Source: Caulobacter zeae (GTDB taxonomy: Bacteria > Pseudomonadota > Alphaproteobacteria > Caulobacterales > Caulobacteraceae). From it: a stretch of 64,000 nucleotides of DNA. Shown here in pieces: positions 26,101-34,208 of this stretch (position 1 is the stretch's first letter; every line of letters begins with the position of its first letter). The position numbers and the translations under genes were made by a program. Under the pieces are notes generated by a model. That model was given only the letters and a program-made list of their open reading frames with translations, was not told where the DNA came from and ran no database searches. Where the stretch lies: positions 62,001 through 126,000 of the forward strand of contig NZ_PJRS01000038.1 in the NCBI RefSeq assembly GCF_002858925.1, written 5' to 3'.

Positions 26101-29100
26101 AGTTCGACAGGCCGGTACCGACAGCGCCCGACAGAACGTCGACATAGCTGCCGACATTGGTCCCGCTGGCCAAGCCGGTGACCGAGGTCACCGCGTCCGA
26201 GCCCACCAGGCCGCTGGTGGTGAAGCCGTTGGTCTGGGCCGAACCGCTGTAGATCGACGAGCCGACGCCGCCGCTGATGGTCAGGGCCTTGGGCGTGATG
26301 GCCAGACCGCCATTGACGTAGGTGATCGTGTAGTTCGACAGGCCGTTGCCGGTCGCGCCCGACAGGCTGTCGGCGTAGCTGCCGACGCTGGCCCCGCTTC
26401 CGAGGCCCGCGACCGAGGCCACCATGTCCGAACCGACCAGACCGTTGGCGGTGAAGCCGTTGGTCTGGGCAGCGCCGTTATAGGTCGCCGATCCGGTGTT
26501 GCCGGTGATGGTCAGAGCCTTGGGCAGGATGACCAACGCGCCGCCTTGGTAGGTAATGGCGTAGTTCGACAGGCCGGTTCCGACAGCCCCCGACAGGCTG
26601 TCGTAATAGGTCCCGACATTGGTCCCGCTGCCCTGGCCACTGACGCTGGTCACGGTGTCGCCGCCCACCAGGCCGTCGGTGGTAAAGCCGTTGGTCTGGG
26701 CCTCGCCGCTATAGCCCCGGTAGCTGGCATAGCCGGTGATGGTCAGGGCCTTGGGCGTGATGGCCAGGCTGCCGTTGACGTAGGTGATGTTGTAGTTCGA
26801 CAGGCCGCTGCCGGTCGCGCCCGACAGGTTGTCGAGATAGGTCCCGACATTGGTCGCCGTGGCCACGCCGGAGACCGAGGTCACCGTATCGCGACCGACC
26901 AGGCCATTTACGACCACGGCGTGGGTCTTTTGCGAGCCGGTGTAGACGCTGCTCACGTTGGCGCCGGTGATGGTCAGCGCCCTGGGGTTAATCGTCAGGC
27001 TGCCGTTCACATAGGTGATGTTGTAGTTCGACAGGCCATTGCCGGTCGCGCCCGACAGGTTGTCGTAATAGGTCCCGACGTTCGTACCGATGGCGCCGCC
27101 GACGAGGCTGCTGATGTAGTCGCCACTGACCAGGCCGTTGACGACATAGCCGTTGCCGAAGGCCGAACCGGAATAGGTCAGCGTGCTGGTTCCGCCGCTG
27201 ATGGTCAGGGCCTTGGGCGTGATGGTCAGCGTGCCCGTCCCGGTGACCATCAGGTCATAGCCCTGCTGGGTCGAATAAGCGCCGGTGACGTACGAGCCCA
27301 CATCGCGACCGCGGCCGCCGCCCAGGATCAGGCTGGTGTCGACGCCGTTCGGCGCCGTGACCGGCGCGCTGACCAGCTGCCGGGCGCCGTTATAGACGGC
27401 GGTGGCGTCGCCGACGCTGACCGCCACGGTTCCCGGCTTCAGGAAGGCCTTCAGCATCGGGATGGTGAAGCCCTCGTACATCCGCCAGGTCAGGGCCTGA
27501 CCGCCGGTCAGATCGATATCGCTGGTCGCGCCCGTGGCCAGCAGCGACCAGGCCGAGGCGTTGTAGATGTAGTCGGCCGCGTTCCATTGCGCCGCGTCGG
27601 AGGTGACCGAGGCCAGGCTGGTCACGATCGCGCCGGTGCTGGAACCCACGCCCAAGGCCTGACCGCTGGCGTAACGATCCCAGTACGACGCCTCGATCGT
27701 TCCGGCCGAGGCCACGGCGATCAAGCCGCCGCCCGTGCCGGCGGCGCCGGTCGCGCCGTACGCCGTGACGACCTGCACGCCGCTCAACATCGTGTAGCTG
27801 CCGCCGCCGCCGCCGCCGGCCGACACTCGGCCCGTGGCATAGCTTTGCGCGATGTCGGCGCTCGCCAGGCCGGCCAGCCCCCCGGCCCTGCCGCCGGCGC
27901 CGCCAGCGCCGCCGCGGCCGCCGGCGCTGGGGCCGTAAGGATTGCTGCCGCCGCTCCCGCCATTGGCTGACGCTGCGCCCGTCGCATAGCTTTGGGCGAT
28001 CGCGCCGCTGGCGTCACCGACGAGCCCCCCCGCCAAGCCGCCGCTGCCGCCGTTGCCGCCACTGGACGACGGCCCGCCCGTGCCGCCGCCGCCGCCGTTG
28101 GCGGACGCCGCGCCGGTGGCGTAGCTCGCCGTGATCGTGTCGCTGCTCCGACCGACAAGCCCGCCCGCGGTCCCGCCGGAACCGCCCGCGCTGCCGGCTG
28201 ATATACCCGCCGAGCCGCCGCCGCCGCCGTTCGCCGAGACCGCGCCCGTGGAATAGCTTCTCGTGATCGCGCCGTTGCTTTCCGCGACCAGGCCGCCGGC
28301 CATCCCGCCCGTGGCCCCGCCAACGCTGCCGCCGCCGCCGCCGTTGGCCGAGACCACCCCCGTGGCGTAGCTCGCCGTGATCGTGCTGCTGGAGAGCCCG
28401 GCGAGCCCCCCCGCCTTGCCGCCGGCCCCGGAGGTGCGGCCGCTGCCGCCGTTGGCCGAGACCACGCCCGTCGCATGGCTCCCCGTGATCACGCCGCTGC
28501 TTTCGGCGACAAGGCCGCCGGCCGTCCCGCCCGCGCCAGCAGTACCGCTCGTGATGTCGATGCCGGCGCCGCCGTTGGCCGCGACAGCGCCCGTGGCGTA
28601 GCTATCCGAGATCACGCCGTACGACTGGCCGGCGAGGCCGCCCGCCTTGCCGCCCGCGCCGCCCTGGTTGAAGCCGTCGCGACCGCCGGCCGAGACCGTA
28701 GCGGAGGAATGGCTTCCCGTGATCGTACCGTAGGACTTGCCGACCAGGCCGCCGGCCACCCCGCCCGCGCCGCCGGTGGAGGGGCCGAAGGTGGGGCCGC
28801 CGTTGGCGGACACCGAGCCCGTGGAATAGCTCTGGGTGATCGCGCCGTACGAAACGCCGACCAGGGCGCCCGCCGTTCCGCCGACGCCGGTGCTGCCGCC
28901 GCTGGCGTTCGCGTCGCCATTGGCCGAGACGCTGGCGTTGACCAGGCCGACATTGCCGATCGAGGCCGTGGCGCTGGCGCGACCGAACAGGCCCGCATAA
29001 GCGGCCTCAATGCGGTTGACGGTCAGGTTGCTGACCGTGTGGCCCAGGCCCAGGAAGCTGCCGGTGAAGCCCTGGCCGCCACCGGTCGCATTGGTGGCGC

Positions 29101-30646
29101 CGAGGGGATCGAAGCCCCGGCCGCTGTTCCAGCCGCTGGTGGCGCTGGCGTCGATATTGGCGCCGAGCGCGTAGAAGCCGCCGAGGCCGCCGTTGATCCC
29201 CTGCAGGTCCGTGCCCGTGGTCGAGCCGGCCGCGCCCAGGGCGGTGATGATGGTGTAGGCTTGGCCGTTGACGGCGAAGCTGTTGCCGCCGCCCGTGAAG
29301 TCGATCCGGCCGGTAAAGCCGCTGCTGGCCAGGCCGAAGTCGAGGCCGGCGCCGGTGATCGGCGTAGCCGCCAGCACCCCCTTGGTGTCGCCGTAGTTCA
29401 GGGCCAGACCCGCGCTGCCCGAGGCGGTCAGGACGGCGTTGACCTTGATGCTGTTGGCCGCGTTCAGCGTCAGGGTGTTGGCGCCCCAGCTGATCGCCGA
29501 ATTGATGATGATGTCGCCCGCGCCTTCGCTGGCCACGCCCGGTCCGGACGGCGCGCCGCTGAGATAGGTCTCGAGCGTGACGTTGGTCGTGGCGAGGTTC
29601 GACTGGATGGTCGAGGCCGCGGCGGCGTCGATCGTCAGGTCGGTGGGGTCGACCAGCCAGGTCCCCGTCGCGCCGTTGGCCGCGCGGGTGTCGACGCGCA
29701 GGCCGGTGAAGTCGACATGGTTGCCCGAGGTCTCGATGAAGCCGCCATTGCCGGTGGCGCCCGTCGCGCGGGCCGACAGTTCGCCGTTGGCGCGGGTGTT
29801 GGCGCCCATCACCATGATCGAGCCCGCGTCGCCGGCGTCGGAATCGACGCTGATCTTGCCGCCCAGCACGATGTCGCCGTTGCGGCCGGTCACGCTGCCG
29901 CTGCTCAGGCCGTCCAGATTGACGGTGTTGCGCGTCGCGTCATAGCCCGACTGGGCCGAGACCAGCGCGCTGGAGCCGTCGGCCGCCAGGGCCGACTGCT
30001 CGGGCAGGGCCACCTGCAGGAAGCCGCCGCCATTGAGGTCGAGGGTGGCGTGGGTAACCGCGCCGATCACCACCTTGCCCGCCGGCGCCACGATCAGGCC
30101 GCTGCTGGAGACGCTGCCGCCCAGCAGGCCGACAACGCCGCCCGCCCCGACGGTGATCGAGCCCCGGTGGTCGATGGTCCCGCCCGTACCGGTGAAGCGG
30201 CCGGCGCCGGCCATGAACTCGTCGTTGGAGATGTCCAGCGTCGAGGCCACGAAGCCGCGCCCGGCGTTGACCACGCCGCTCTGGGTGATCTGGATGCCGT
30301 TGGGGTTGATCAGATAGACGCTGCCGTTGGCGGTGATCTGGCCGGCGATGGTCGAGCCGGTCGTGCCGGTCACCCGGTTGAGGGTCGCGCCGTCGGCGTT
30401 GGGCGTCACGAAGGTCAGGCTGTTACCCTGGCCGACGTTGAAGCTGGCCCAGTCGATCACGGCCTTCTGGCTGGTCTGGGTGATGGTCTGGGCGCCGCCC
30501 GACTGGCCGCCGATGGTGGCCGATCCAGCGACCACCGAGCCGCCGGTGGGCAGGGCGTCCCGCGCCGCCGCCTGGGTGGCCATCGCGGCCAGGGTCAGGG
30601 TCAGGCTGGTCGTGGCGATCAGGCGAAGCTTGTTGGCGATAAGCAT
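23165..30646 (-). CDS. TpsA: giant two-partner-secreted, filamentous-haemagglutinin-like adhesin
   Basis: 2,493 residues. Signal peptide about 1-28. The TPS secretion domain (about 30-270) carries the family marker NPNGI in YLINPNGIQITQSGVVNAG. Then come nine GLUG-like units (GLVGxSxGxITxSYATGxVSANGG) in Gly-rich linkers (about 27.8-28.9 kb), then about sixteen tandem YDG/MBG-like repeats of 77-88 residues (23.4-27.4 kb). Twelve are of the ALTITGG...YNGG...GLSNYAITYVNGGLxITPK type and three of a second TVTYTANG...YG type. The C-terminus is short, without an anchor or toxin-like domain, so it is probably a surface fibre or released adhesin exported by the adjacent TpsB. Roles in attachment or biofilm are inferred. 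Confidence 0.9.
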   Translation of the reverse strand: MLIANKLRLIATTSLTLTLAAMATQAAARDALPTGGSVVAGSATIGGQSGGAQTITQTSQKAVIDWASFNVGQGNSLTFVTPNADGATLNRVTGTTGSTIAGQITANGSVYLINPNGIQITQSGVVNAGRGFVASTLDISNDEFMAGAGRFTGTGGTIDHRGSITVGAGGVVGLLGGSVSSSGLIVAPAGKVVIGAVTHATLDLNGGGFLQVALPEQSALAADGSSALVSAQSGYDATRNTVNLDGLSSGSVTGRNGDIVLGGKISVDSDAGDAGSIMVMGANTRANGELSARATGATGNGGFIETSGNHVDFTGLRVDTRAANGATGTWLVDPTDLTIDAAAASTIQSNLATTNVTLETYLSGAPSGPGVASEGAGDIIINSAISWGANTLTLNAANSIKVNAVLTASGSAGLALNYGDTKGVLAATPITGAGLDFGLASSGFTGRIDFTGGGNSFAVNGQAYTIITALGAAGSTTGTDLQGINGGLGGFYALGANIDASATSGWNSGRGFDPLGATNATGGGQGFTGSFLGLGHTVSNLTVNRIEAAYAGLFGRASATASIGNVGLVNASVSANGDANASGGSTGVGGTAGALVGVSYGAITQSYSTGSVSANGGPTFGPSTGGAGGVAGGLVGKSYGTITGSHSSATVSAGGRDGFNQGGAGGKAGGLAGQSYGVISDSYATGAVAANGGAGIDITSGTAGAGGTAGGLVAESSGVITGSHATGVVSANGGSGRTSGAGGKAGGLAGLSSSTITASYATGVVSANGGGGGSVGGATGGMAGGLVAESNGAITRSYSTGAVSANGGGGGSAGISAGSAGGSGGTAGGLVGRSSDTITASYATGAASANGGGGGTGGPSSSGGNGGSGGLAGGLVGDASGAIAQSYATGAASANGGSGGSNPYGPSAGGRGGAGGAGGRAGGLAGLASADIAQSYATGRVSAGGGGGGSYTMLSGVQVVTAYGATGAAGTGGGLIAVASAGTIEASYWDRYASGQALGVGSSTGAIVTSLASVTSDAAQWNAADYIYNASAWSLLATGATSDIDLTGGQALTWRMYEGFTIPMLKAFLKPGTVAVSVGDATAVYNGARQLVSAPVTAPNGVDTSLILGGGRGRDVGSYVTGAYSTQQGYDLMVTGTGTLTITPKALTISGGTSTLTYSGSAFGNGYVVNGLVSGDYISSLVGGAIGTNVGTYYDNLSGATGNGLSNYNITYVNGSLTINPRALTITGANVSSVYTGSQKTHAVVVNGLVGRDTVTSVSGVATATNVGTYLDNLSGATGSGLSNYNITYVNGSLAITPKALTITGYASYRGYSGEAQTNGFTTDGLVGGDTVTSVSGQGSGTNVGTYYDSLSGAVGTGLSNYAITYQGGALVILPKALTITGNTGSATYNGAAQTNGFTANGLVGSDMVASVAGLGSGASVGSYADSLSGATGNGLSNYTITYVNGGLAITPKALTISGGVGSSIYSGSAQTNGFTTSGLVGSDAVTSVTGLASGTNVGSYVDVLSGAVGTGLSNYAITYVNGGLLITPKAVTVTYTANGASSIYGATPTGLGGGYLANGLIGGDTLSGAASWTTTATNTSGVGTYAITGSGLGVGSNYTLVASQAAGNATALTITPRALTVTGNAGSLVYSGAAQVNGFTTSGLINGDTVTSVTGLGGGSNAGTYADVLSGATGTGLSNYAITYVNGGLVITPKALTITGGNGSVIYNGGAQTNGFTANGLVGSDVVTSVAGLAGGTNVGTYADILSGAVGSGLSNYAITYINGGLAITPKALVITGGAASNIYTGGLQTNAFTTNGLVGSDTVTSVAGLGAGTNVGTYADVLSGAVGSGLSNYAITYVNGGLAITPKALVITGGTASGVYSGSLQVNGFTTNGLVGSDAVTSVTGLAGGTNAGAYADVLSGAVGSGLSNYAITYVNGGLLITPKALTITGGNGSVIYNGGVQTNGFTANGLVGADVVTSVAGLAGGTNVGTYADSLSGATGSGLSNYAITYVNGGLAITPKALVITGGNGSVIYNGGVQVNGFTANGLVGSDVVTSVAGLGGGTNVGTYADLLSGAVGSGLSNYAITYVNGGLAITPKALTVTYTANGVGSVYGDTPGGLSGGYVVDGLVSGDALSGAAGWTTTATATSGVGTYAVTGSGLSASSNYVLASVQAAGNASALTITPRALIVTGNTGSVVYNGAAQINGFTTSGLVNGDTVTSVSGIAGGVFAGTYADALSNATGSGLANYVITYANGGLAITPKTLTVTYTANGVGSVYGDTPGGLSGGYVVNGLVGADTLWGNAAWTTTATATSGVGTYAVTGSGLSASGNYVLTSVQAAGNASALTITPRAIIVTADALGRVYGAANPALTWTVGGRGLVNGDTLSGALATTADAGSLVGDYAITRGSLASSPNYAVTFVDAVLSVTPAPASSPPSRVVDNGDAASDASVPGAMSGGRDLMTSLVDVSFSAEAGEAIGDGAASDKAGSGGGGCQGRDGRAVANCAAQSGS
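23410..27435 (-). repeat. Tandem coding repeats (about 231-264 bp units) in tpsA
   Basis: About sixteen consecutive units encode YDG/MBG-like domains. Several neighbours between about 24.4 and 25.6 kb are nearly identical at the DNA level, including synonymous positions, which points to recent duplication or gene conversion. Two TYTANG-type units at about 24.4 and 23.9 kb also share long runs of identical bases. Such arrays expand and contract by recombination and are hard to assemble, so repeat number may vary between isolates. Confidence 0.85.
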
Positions 30647-30660
30647 GGTCAGGCTCCCCC

Positions 30661-32376
30661 TCAGAACGCGACGTTGACGCTGGCCGTGAGGCGCGTCTGG
30701 TTTTTGGCGAACAGGTTGCTGTTGGCGTGCGCCAGCTCGGCGCTCAGATTGACGCGCTCGGCCAGCGTCGTGCGGGCGCCGCCGCCCACCGACCAGCCGT
30801 CGGGCCGCGGCTTCTCGACCACGGTCGGTTTTTCCAGCCAGCCCCGGCCGGCCGCGGCGAACAGGTAGGGACGAACCGTGACCTTGCCGCCGATGGGCGC
30901 GAGGGCGGCCAGTTCGGCGCGACCGGTCAGGCCGCTGTCAACATTGATCGAGCCGGCGTCGAAGCCGGAGACGCCTTCACCGCCGTCCAGCGAGAACTGC
31001 ATGGCGCTGGGCAGAGCGCCGCCGAAGCCGGTCTGGCCGCGCAGCACCAGCCGCGCGGAGAACGGACCGCCCAGGGACCGGTCGATGCTGGCGGTGGCCG
31101 AAAGCTTGGTGAAATCGGGCTTGGAGCCCTGACGCGACAGCGGCGTGCCCGAAATCCGCGCGTCGGCCGGGGAGCGCGCGCCAAAGCCCGAAATGCCCTG
31201 GTTGAAGTCGATGCGCGACGAGACCGTGGCAGCCGCGCCGATCGCCTTGCCGCCTTCAAGGCCCAGGGTAAAGCTGCGCAGGGCGTCCTTGCTCAGGTCG
31301 ACGCCGAAGCCGCGGGCGGCCTGGCTTTCGTTGGTCCACTCGAACCCGCCCGACACCGACAGCATCTCGCGCCGGCCAAGGATCAGCGGATAGGACAGCT
31401 TGGCCACGATGCGGTCGAATTGGCCCTGCACCGGCAGCACGCCGCGCGGCGTGATCGGATTGGTGTCGGCGTGCAGGTACTCGAGTTGGGCCGTCGCCCC
31501 GTCGAAGCCCAGAGGCGCGATCAGGCCGACGCCGACGATGCGGCGATGGGGATGCCCGCCCGTCAGGGCCAGGTCGGTGGCCGAGGCGCCGAACGCATAA
31601 ATCTGCTCGCCCGCGCCGAACACCGAGTTGGCCGTCAGCCGCGCCTCGAGGTTCCAGTCGTCATAGGCGCTCGACAGGGTGTTGTCGGCCCCAAGGCCGC
31701 CGGCGACGGCGTCATGCTCGACCTGCAGCACCAGCCGCGCCCCGCCGACGAGTTCGCCGGGAACCAGGGTCGTGCGCAGGTTGACGCCGGGAACGCGCGC
31801 GGCCAGCAGCACCTGGCGCTCGATCTGCGGCAGGCTCAGGCCCGGCCGGTTGATCAGCTTGACCAGCCGGTCGCGGATCGGCCCGCGCACCTTGGCCGGA
31901 ACGCGGCTGTCGTCGATGCTCTCGATGAAGCCCTCGACCACGACGATGCGTAAGGTCGCGCCGTCCTTGAGCGACTGCGGCGGCAGGGTGGCGCGGGTCA
32001 GGATGCGGCCGTCCTGGGCGTACAGCGCCTCGATCTTGGCGGCGACCTCGTAGAGGGCGGCGACGGTGACGGTGCGGCCTTCGACGGCCCGGGTCAGCGC
32101 GGCGACCGCTTCGGCGCGGTCAGGCGCAACGCCTTCGACAACCACGCGCTCGACCCGTACCGACAGCGCCTCGGCCCCGGCCGGAGCCGCCGTCAGGCGC
32201 GTGGCCGGCAAGGCGATCTCGCCCTGGGCCTCCTGAACGGTCGGAGCGATGGATTGAGGAAGGGTCCGGCTTGGCGCGGTCTGCGCGAAACTTGCCGAGG
32301 ACCAGATCAAAGCCGCAACGGAGCTCGTCGCGACGACCAGGGCGCGCGTCGCGCCCCGCGATACTGCAAAACTCAT
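30661..32376 (-). CDS. TpsB: FhaC/ShlB-type outer-membrane transporter
   Basis: 571 residues from ATG 32376; an in-frame ATG at 32421 lies inside a palindrome and is less likely. A signal peptide ends at SFAQ. A Pro-rich linker leads to POTRA-like segments (VRVERVVVEGVAPDRAEAV and DGATLRIVVVEGFIESI), which bind the TPS domain of the substrate. The C-terminal 350 residues form a beta-barrel ending LTASVNVAF with terminal Phe, the BAM-recognition signature. It sits 14 bp upstream of tpsA and should form the pore for that adhesin. Confidence 0.9.
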   Translation of the reverse strand: MSFAVSRGATRALVVATSSVAALIWSSASFAQTAPSRTLPQSIAPTVQEAQGEIALPATRLTAAPAGAEALSVRVERVVVEGVAPDRAEAVAALTRAVEGRTVTVAALYEVAAKIEALYAQDGRILTRATLPPQSLKDGATLRIVVVEGFIESIDDSRVPAKVRGPIRDRLVKLINRPGLSLPQIERQVLLAARVPGVNLRTTLVPGELVGGARLVLQVEHDAVAGGLGADNTLSSAYDDWNLEARLTANSVFGAGEQIYAFGASATDLALTGGHPHRRIVGVGLIAPLGFDGATAQLEYLHADTNPITPRGVLPVQGQFDRIVAKLSYPLILGRREMLSVSGGFEWTNESQAARGFGVDLSKDALRSFTLGLEGGKAIGAAATVSSRIDFNQGISGFGARSPADARISGTPLSRQGSKPDFTKLSATASIDRSLGGPFSARLVLRGQTGFGGALPSAMQFSLDGGEGVSGFDAGSINVDSGLTGRAELAALAPIGGKVTVRPYLFAAAGRGWLEKPTVVEKPRPDGWSVGGGARTTLAERVNLSAELAHANSNLFAKNQTRLTASVNVAF

Positions 32377-32411
32377 ACGATACGCCCCACTAGTACACGG
32401 GAGGCGTGCTA

Positions 32412-32484
32412 GGTTTTCCACATTGAAAACCAGTTAACTGATTTCAAAATTTTGCAGCAACCGGGCACAAAGATTCATTTGTGC
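32412..32484. promoter_or_regulatory. Three palindromes upstream of tpsB
   Basis: GGTTTTC-N6-GAAAACC (32412-32431), CAGTTAACTG (32431-32440) and GCACAAA-N6-TTTGTGC (32465-32484) are perfect inverted repeats. Two share a 7-6-7 layout and their centres are 53 bp apart, about five helical turns. They lie 36-108 bp before the tpsB start in an A/T-rich stretch and are candidate operators controlling expression of the adhesin system. Confidence 0.5.
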
Positions 32485-33328
32485 AAATGATCACACACAG
32501 ATTTCGAGCCATTTACAGAAGTCGAACGCCTCTCAGATCATCAGGCGCCATCAACGAAACTTCCCAAATTGAGAAGCTGAACGATCGCCACACAAACCAC
32601 CGGCGCAACCCTACCCGAGCGGCGCCCGGCGGGGCGGTCGTCACCTCTCCGCCGAAGATCAAGATCGCGGTCGAACGCTGATTTATTAGAAACACTCGCC
32701 GAGATGCTTTGCCGGCTCGACCGCTCTTTGAAGTCGCCCCCGGACTAAGGCGAAGAAGTCACACTTGCGATTAGGACCGTTGAACCAGATCGATCGAGAT
32801 GGCCTGACATGCCAACGCCGCGGATCGTTCGCCTGGCCAGAATTCCGCGCAATCAACCTGACCCGGTACGAGTGGGCGCGATCACCCCATGCAACTAGAC
32901 GAACCATGGAAATTGCAATGGGCGCACCTTAACGCGCGAGCGCACAGCCCCAGGGGACGCACCTCGTCGCACCTAAGCTTAAATTGCGCGCCGCTCTAAG
33001 CCGCACCAAACCTCTCTGGGGGGGGGGATCGCAGGCTCGACGGGACTGGCGTAGCACGTTGTAATCTGGCGTAGGCTGGCGCCCCTTGTCGGACGAAACT
33101 GATAACTACGAGTACGCTATTCTACTCCAGAGGACCCCCCGGAGCGATAAAGGCAGTAAACGCGGGCCTCGTCCGAAAAGGTGATCTGCCTGATACGATA
33201 ATGTCATGTTCGACGCCCGTACAGCGCCTATGCGCTGATGCCTTGGACTGCACCTCAACGAGCTCAATGACTTCGCCGGCTCAAACCAGGTTCCAGAATG
33301 TATAGATCCGCGCTCAGGGGAGCCGAGC
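32485..33328. other. Gene-poor region with a ten-G run
   Basis: No credible gene is seen on either strand across roughly 840 bp. Short open frames are Ser/Arg-rich or lack ribosome-binding sites. At 33018-33027 there is an uninterrupted run of ten G, unusual for the window; it could be a slippage site or a sequencing artefact. Composition is more mixed than in neighbouring coding DNA, consistent with a remnant or insertion boundary. Confidence 0.45.
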
Positions 33329-33630
33329 ATGAGCCAAGATGACGTCACGCTCCGCCTGAGCCTGGGGCTTCGCTTGGCGTTGCTCAACAGCCAAGCTATC
33401 GACCTCGATGTCGTGACGCTTGAGCGGCTAGTCCTACGGAGACCAAGGAACTCGTCGAGTAACTCCGTCACGTTTGGCGTCAGTGCGTCTCTGCCGCCAA
33501 GACCCCGCCGCCGGTCAGTCTGACCGATAGCTGGTCGTTGAACGCCCCGGCAGCGACACTGGTTTTCGATCTTGAGCCCCTACAGCGGCTGGACGAAGCG
33601 GTGCGTGCACGGCGTGTTCAGGCGAGCTAG
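33329..33630 (+). pseudogene. Probable degraded small gene (frameshift plus nonsense codon)
   Basis: An ATG at 33329 has AGGGGAG at ideal spacing and opens a frame reading MSQDDVTLRLSLGLRLALL. Around 33425 coding character switches to another frame (ASPTETKELVE), meets TAA at 33460-33462, then continues in that frame as LRHVWRQCVSAAKTPPP to a TAG at 33628. If one base is restored and the TAA read as a Gln codon, a coherent product of about 100 residues results. No family was recognised. The opposite-strand frame here is Ser/Arg-rich and looks like a shadow. Confidence 0.35.
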
Positions 33631-33920
33631 GTCATTCGCCCCGACGCCTGACCAGAGCACGATCGCCTCCCCCGTCGCCGTGCGCGCCCCGGCAAGGCCG
33701 CCCCTCCGACGATCTTAGAGCGGAAGCCGATCCCAAGCGCGCCGAGGACGGCGCCCTGAGCCCTTGCCATTGAGATTCTGAGGAGGCCTGGCGCGTTAAG
33801 GCGGTCCGAAGTGAAACCCCTACCGTGACCGCGAGCCAAGACTCGGCCAATGGTTGAGCTAGTCCACACCCACGAGACGAGGTCGCTTGGGCGTGTCCTC
33901 GCCGCACCAAGGTCGAACTG

Positions 33921-34193
33921 ATGAGCTTCCTTCCAGAGTACGCTGTCCTGCTTGGCGCGCCCGTCATCGTGGCCGTTGTGCTCTACGTCCTTGTCGAGCG
34001 CAGCCGGCTTGCTTGGCTGAGCAAGCCCATCGTCATCGGTTCGGGCCTCGCGCGCTTGAGCGAAATTTCGTTCGAGCCAAAGGACATCATGCGGGCTGTC
34101 GCGATCGCGTTCCCGCTCTTCGTCTACAGTAACGTCTACAGTCTACCGGACAGGGGTCTCCTGTCGCTGGCGACGGTGGGCATCCTCTGTTGA
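33921..34193 (+). CDS. Small hypothetical membrane protein
   Basis: 90 residues. ATG 33921 is preceded by AAGGT seven bases upstream. Residues about 7-25 (YAVLLGAPVIVAVVLYVLV) form a convincing transmembrane helix, and a second weak hydrophobic stretch lies near 58-72. Between them is a short charged segment (SRLAWLSKP). No family recognised. It stands alone in a gene-poor stretch between the TPS locus and the frameshifted catabolic genes, so it may be a fragment of a longer lost gene; 33631-33920 shows nothing definite. Confidence 0.35.
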   Translation: MSFLPEYAVLLGAPVIVAVVLYVLVERSRLAWLSKPIVIGSGLARLSEISFEPKDIMRAVAIAFPLFVYSNVYSLPDRGLLSLATVGILC

Positions 34194-34208
34194 TTCATCG
34201 GTCCTAGG

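Noticed and set aside
23410..27435. CRISPR array (regular repeats)
   Set aside because: Units are about 231 bp, in frame and translate to conserved protein domains; no short direct repeats with unique spacers.
26546..30868. Long plus-strand open frames (474 and 797 codons) opposite the adhesin gene
   Set aside because: They mirror the repeats of the opposite strand, have compositionally biased translations and no domain; products of GC-rich repeat coding.
32481..32681. Plus-strand 66-codon frame near the tpsB promoter
   Set aside because: Starts inside the palindrome region, no ribosome-binding site and no recognisable sequence features.
33106..33471. 121-codon minus-strand frame in the gene-poor region
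   Set aside because: Ser/Arg-rich translation typical of an antisense frame; the plus strand has the better ribosome-binding site and coding character.
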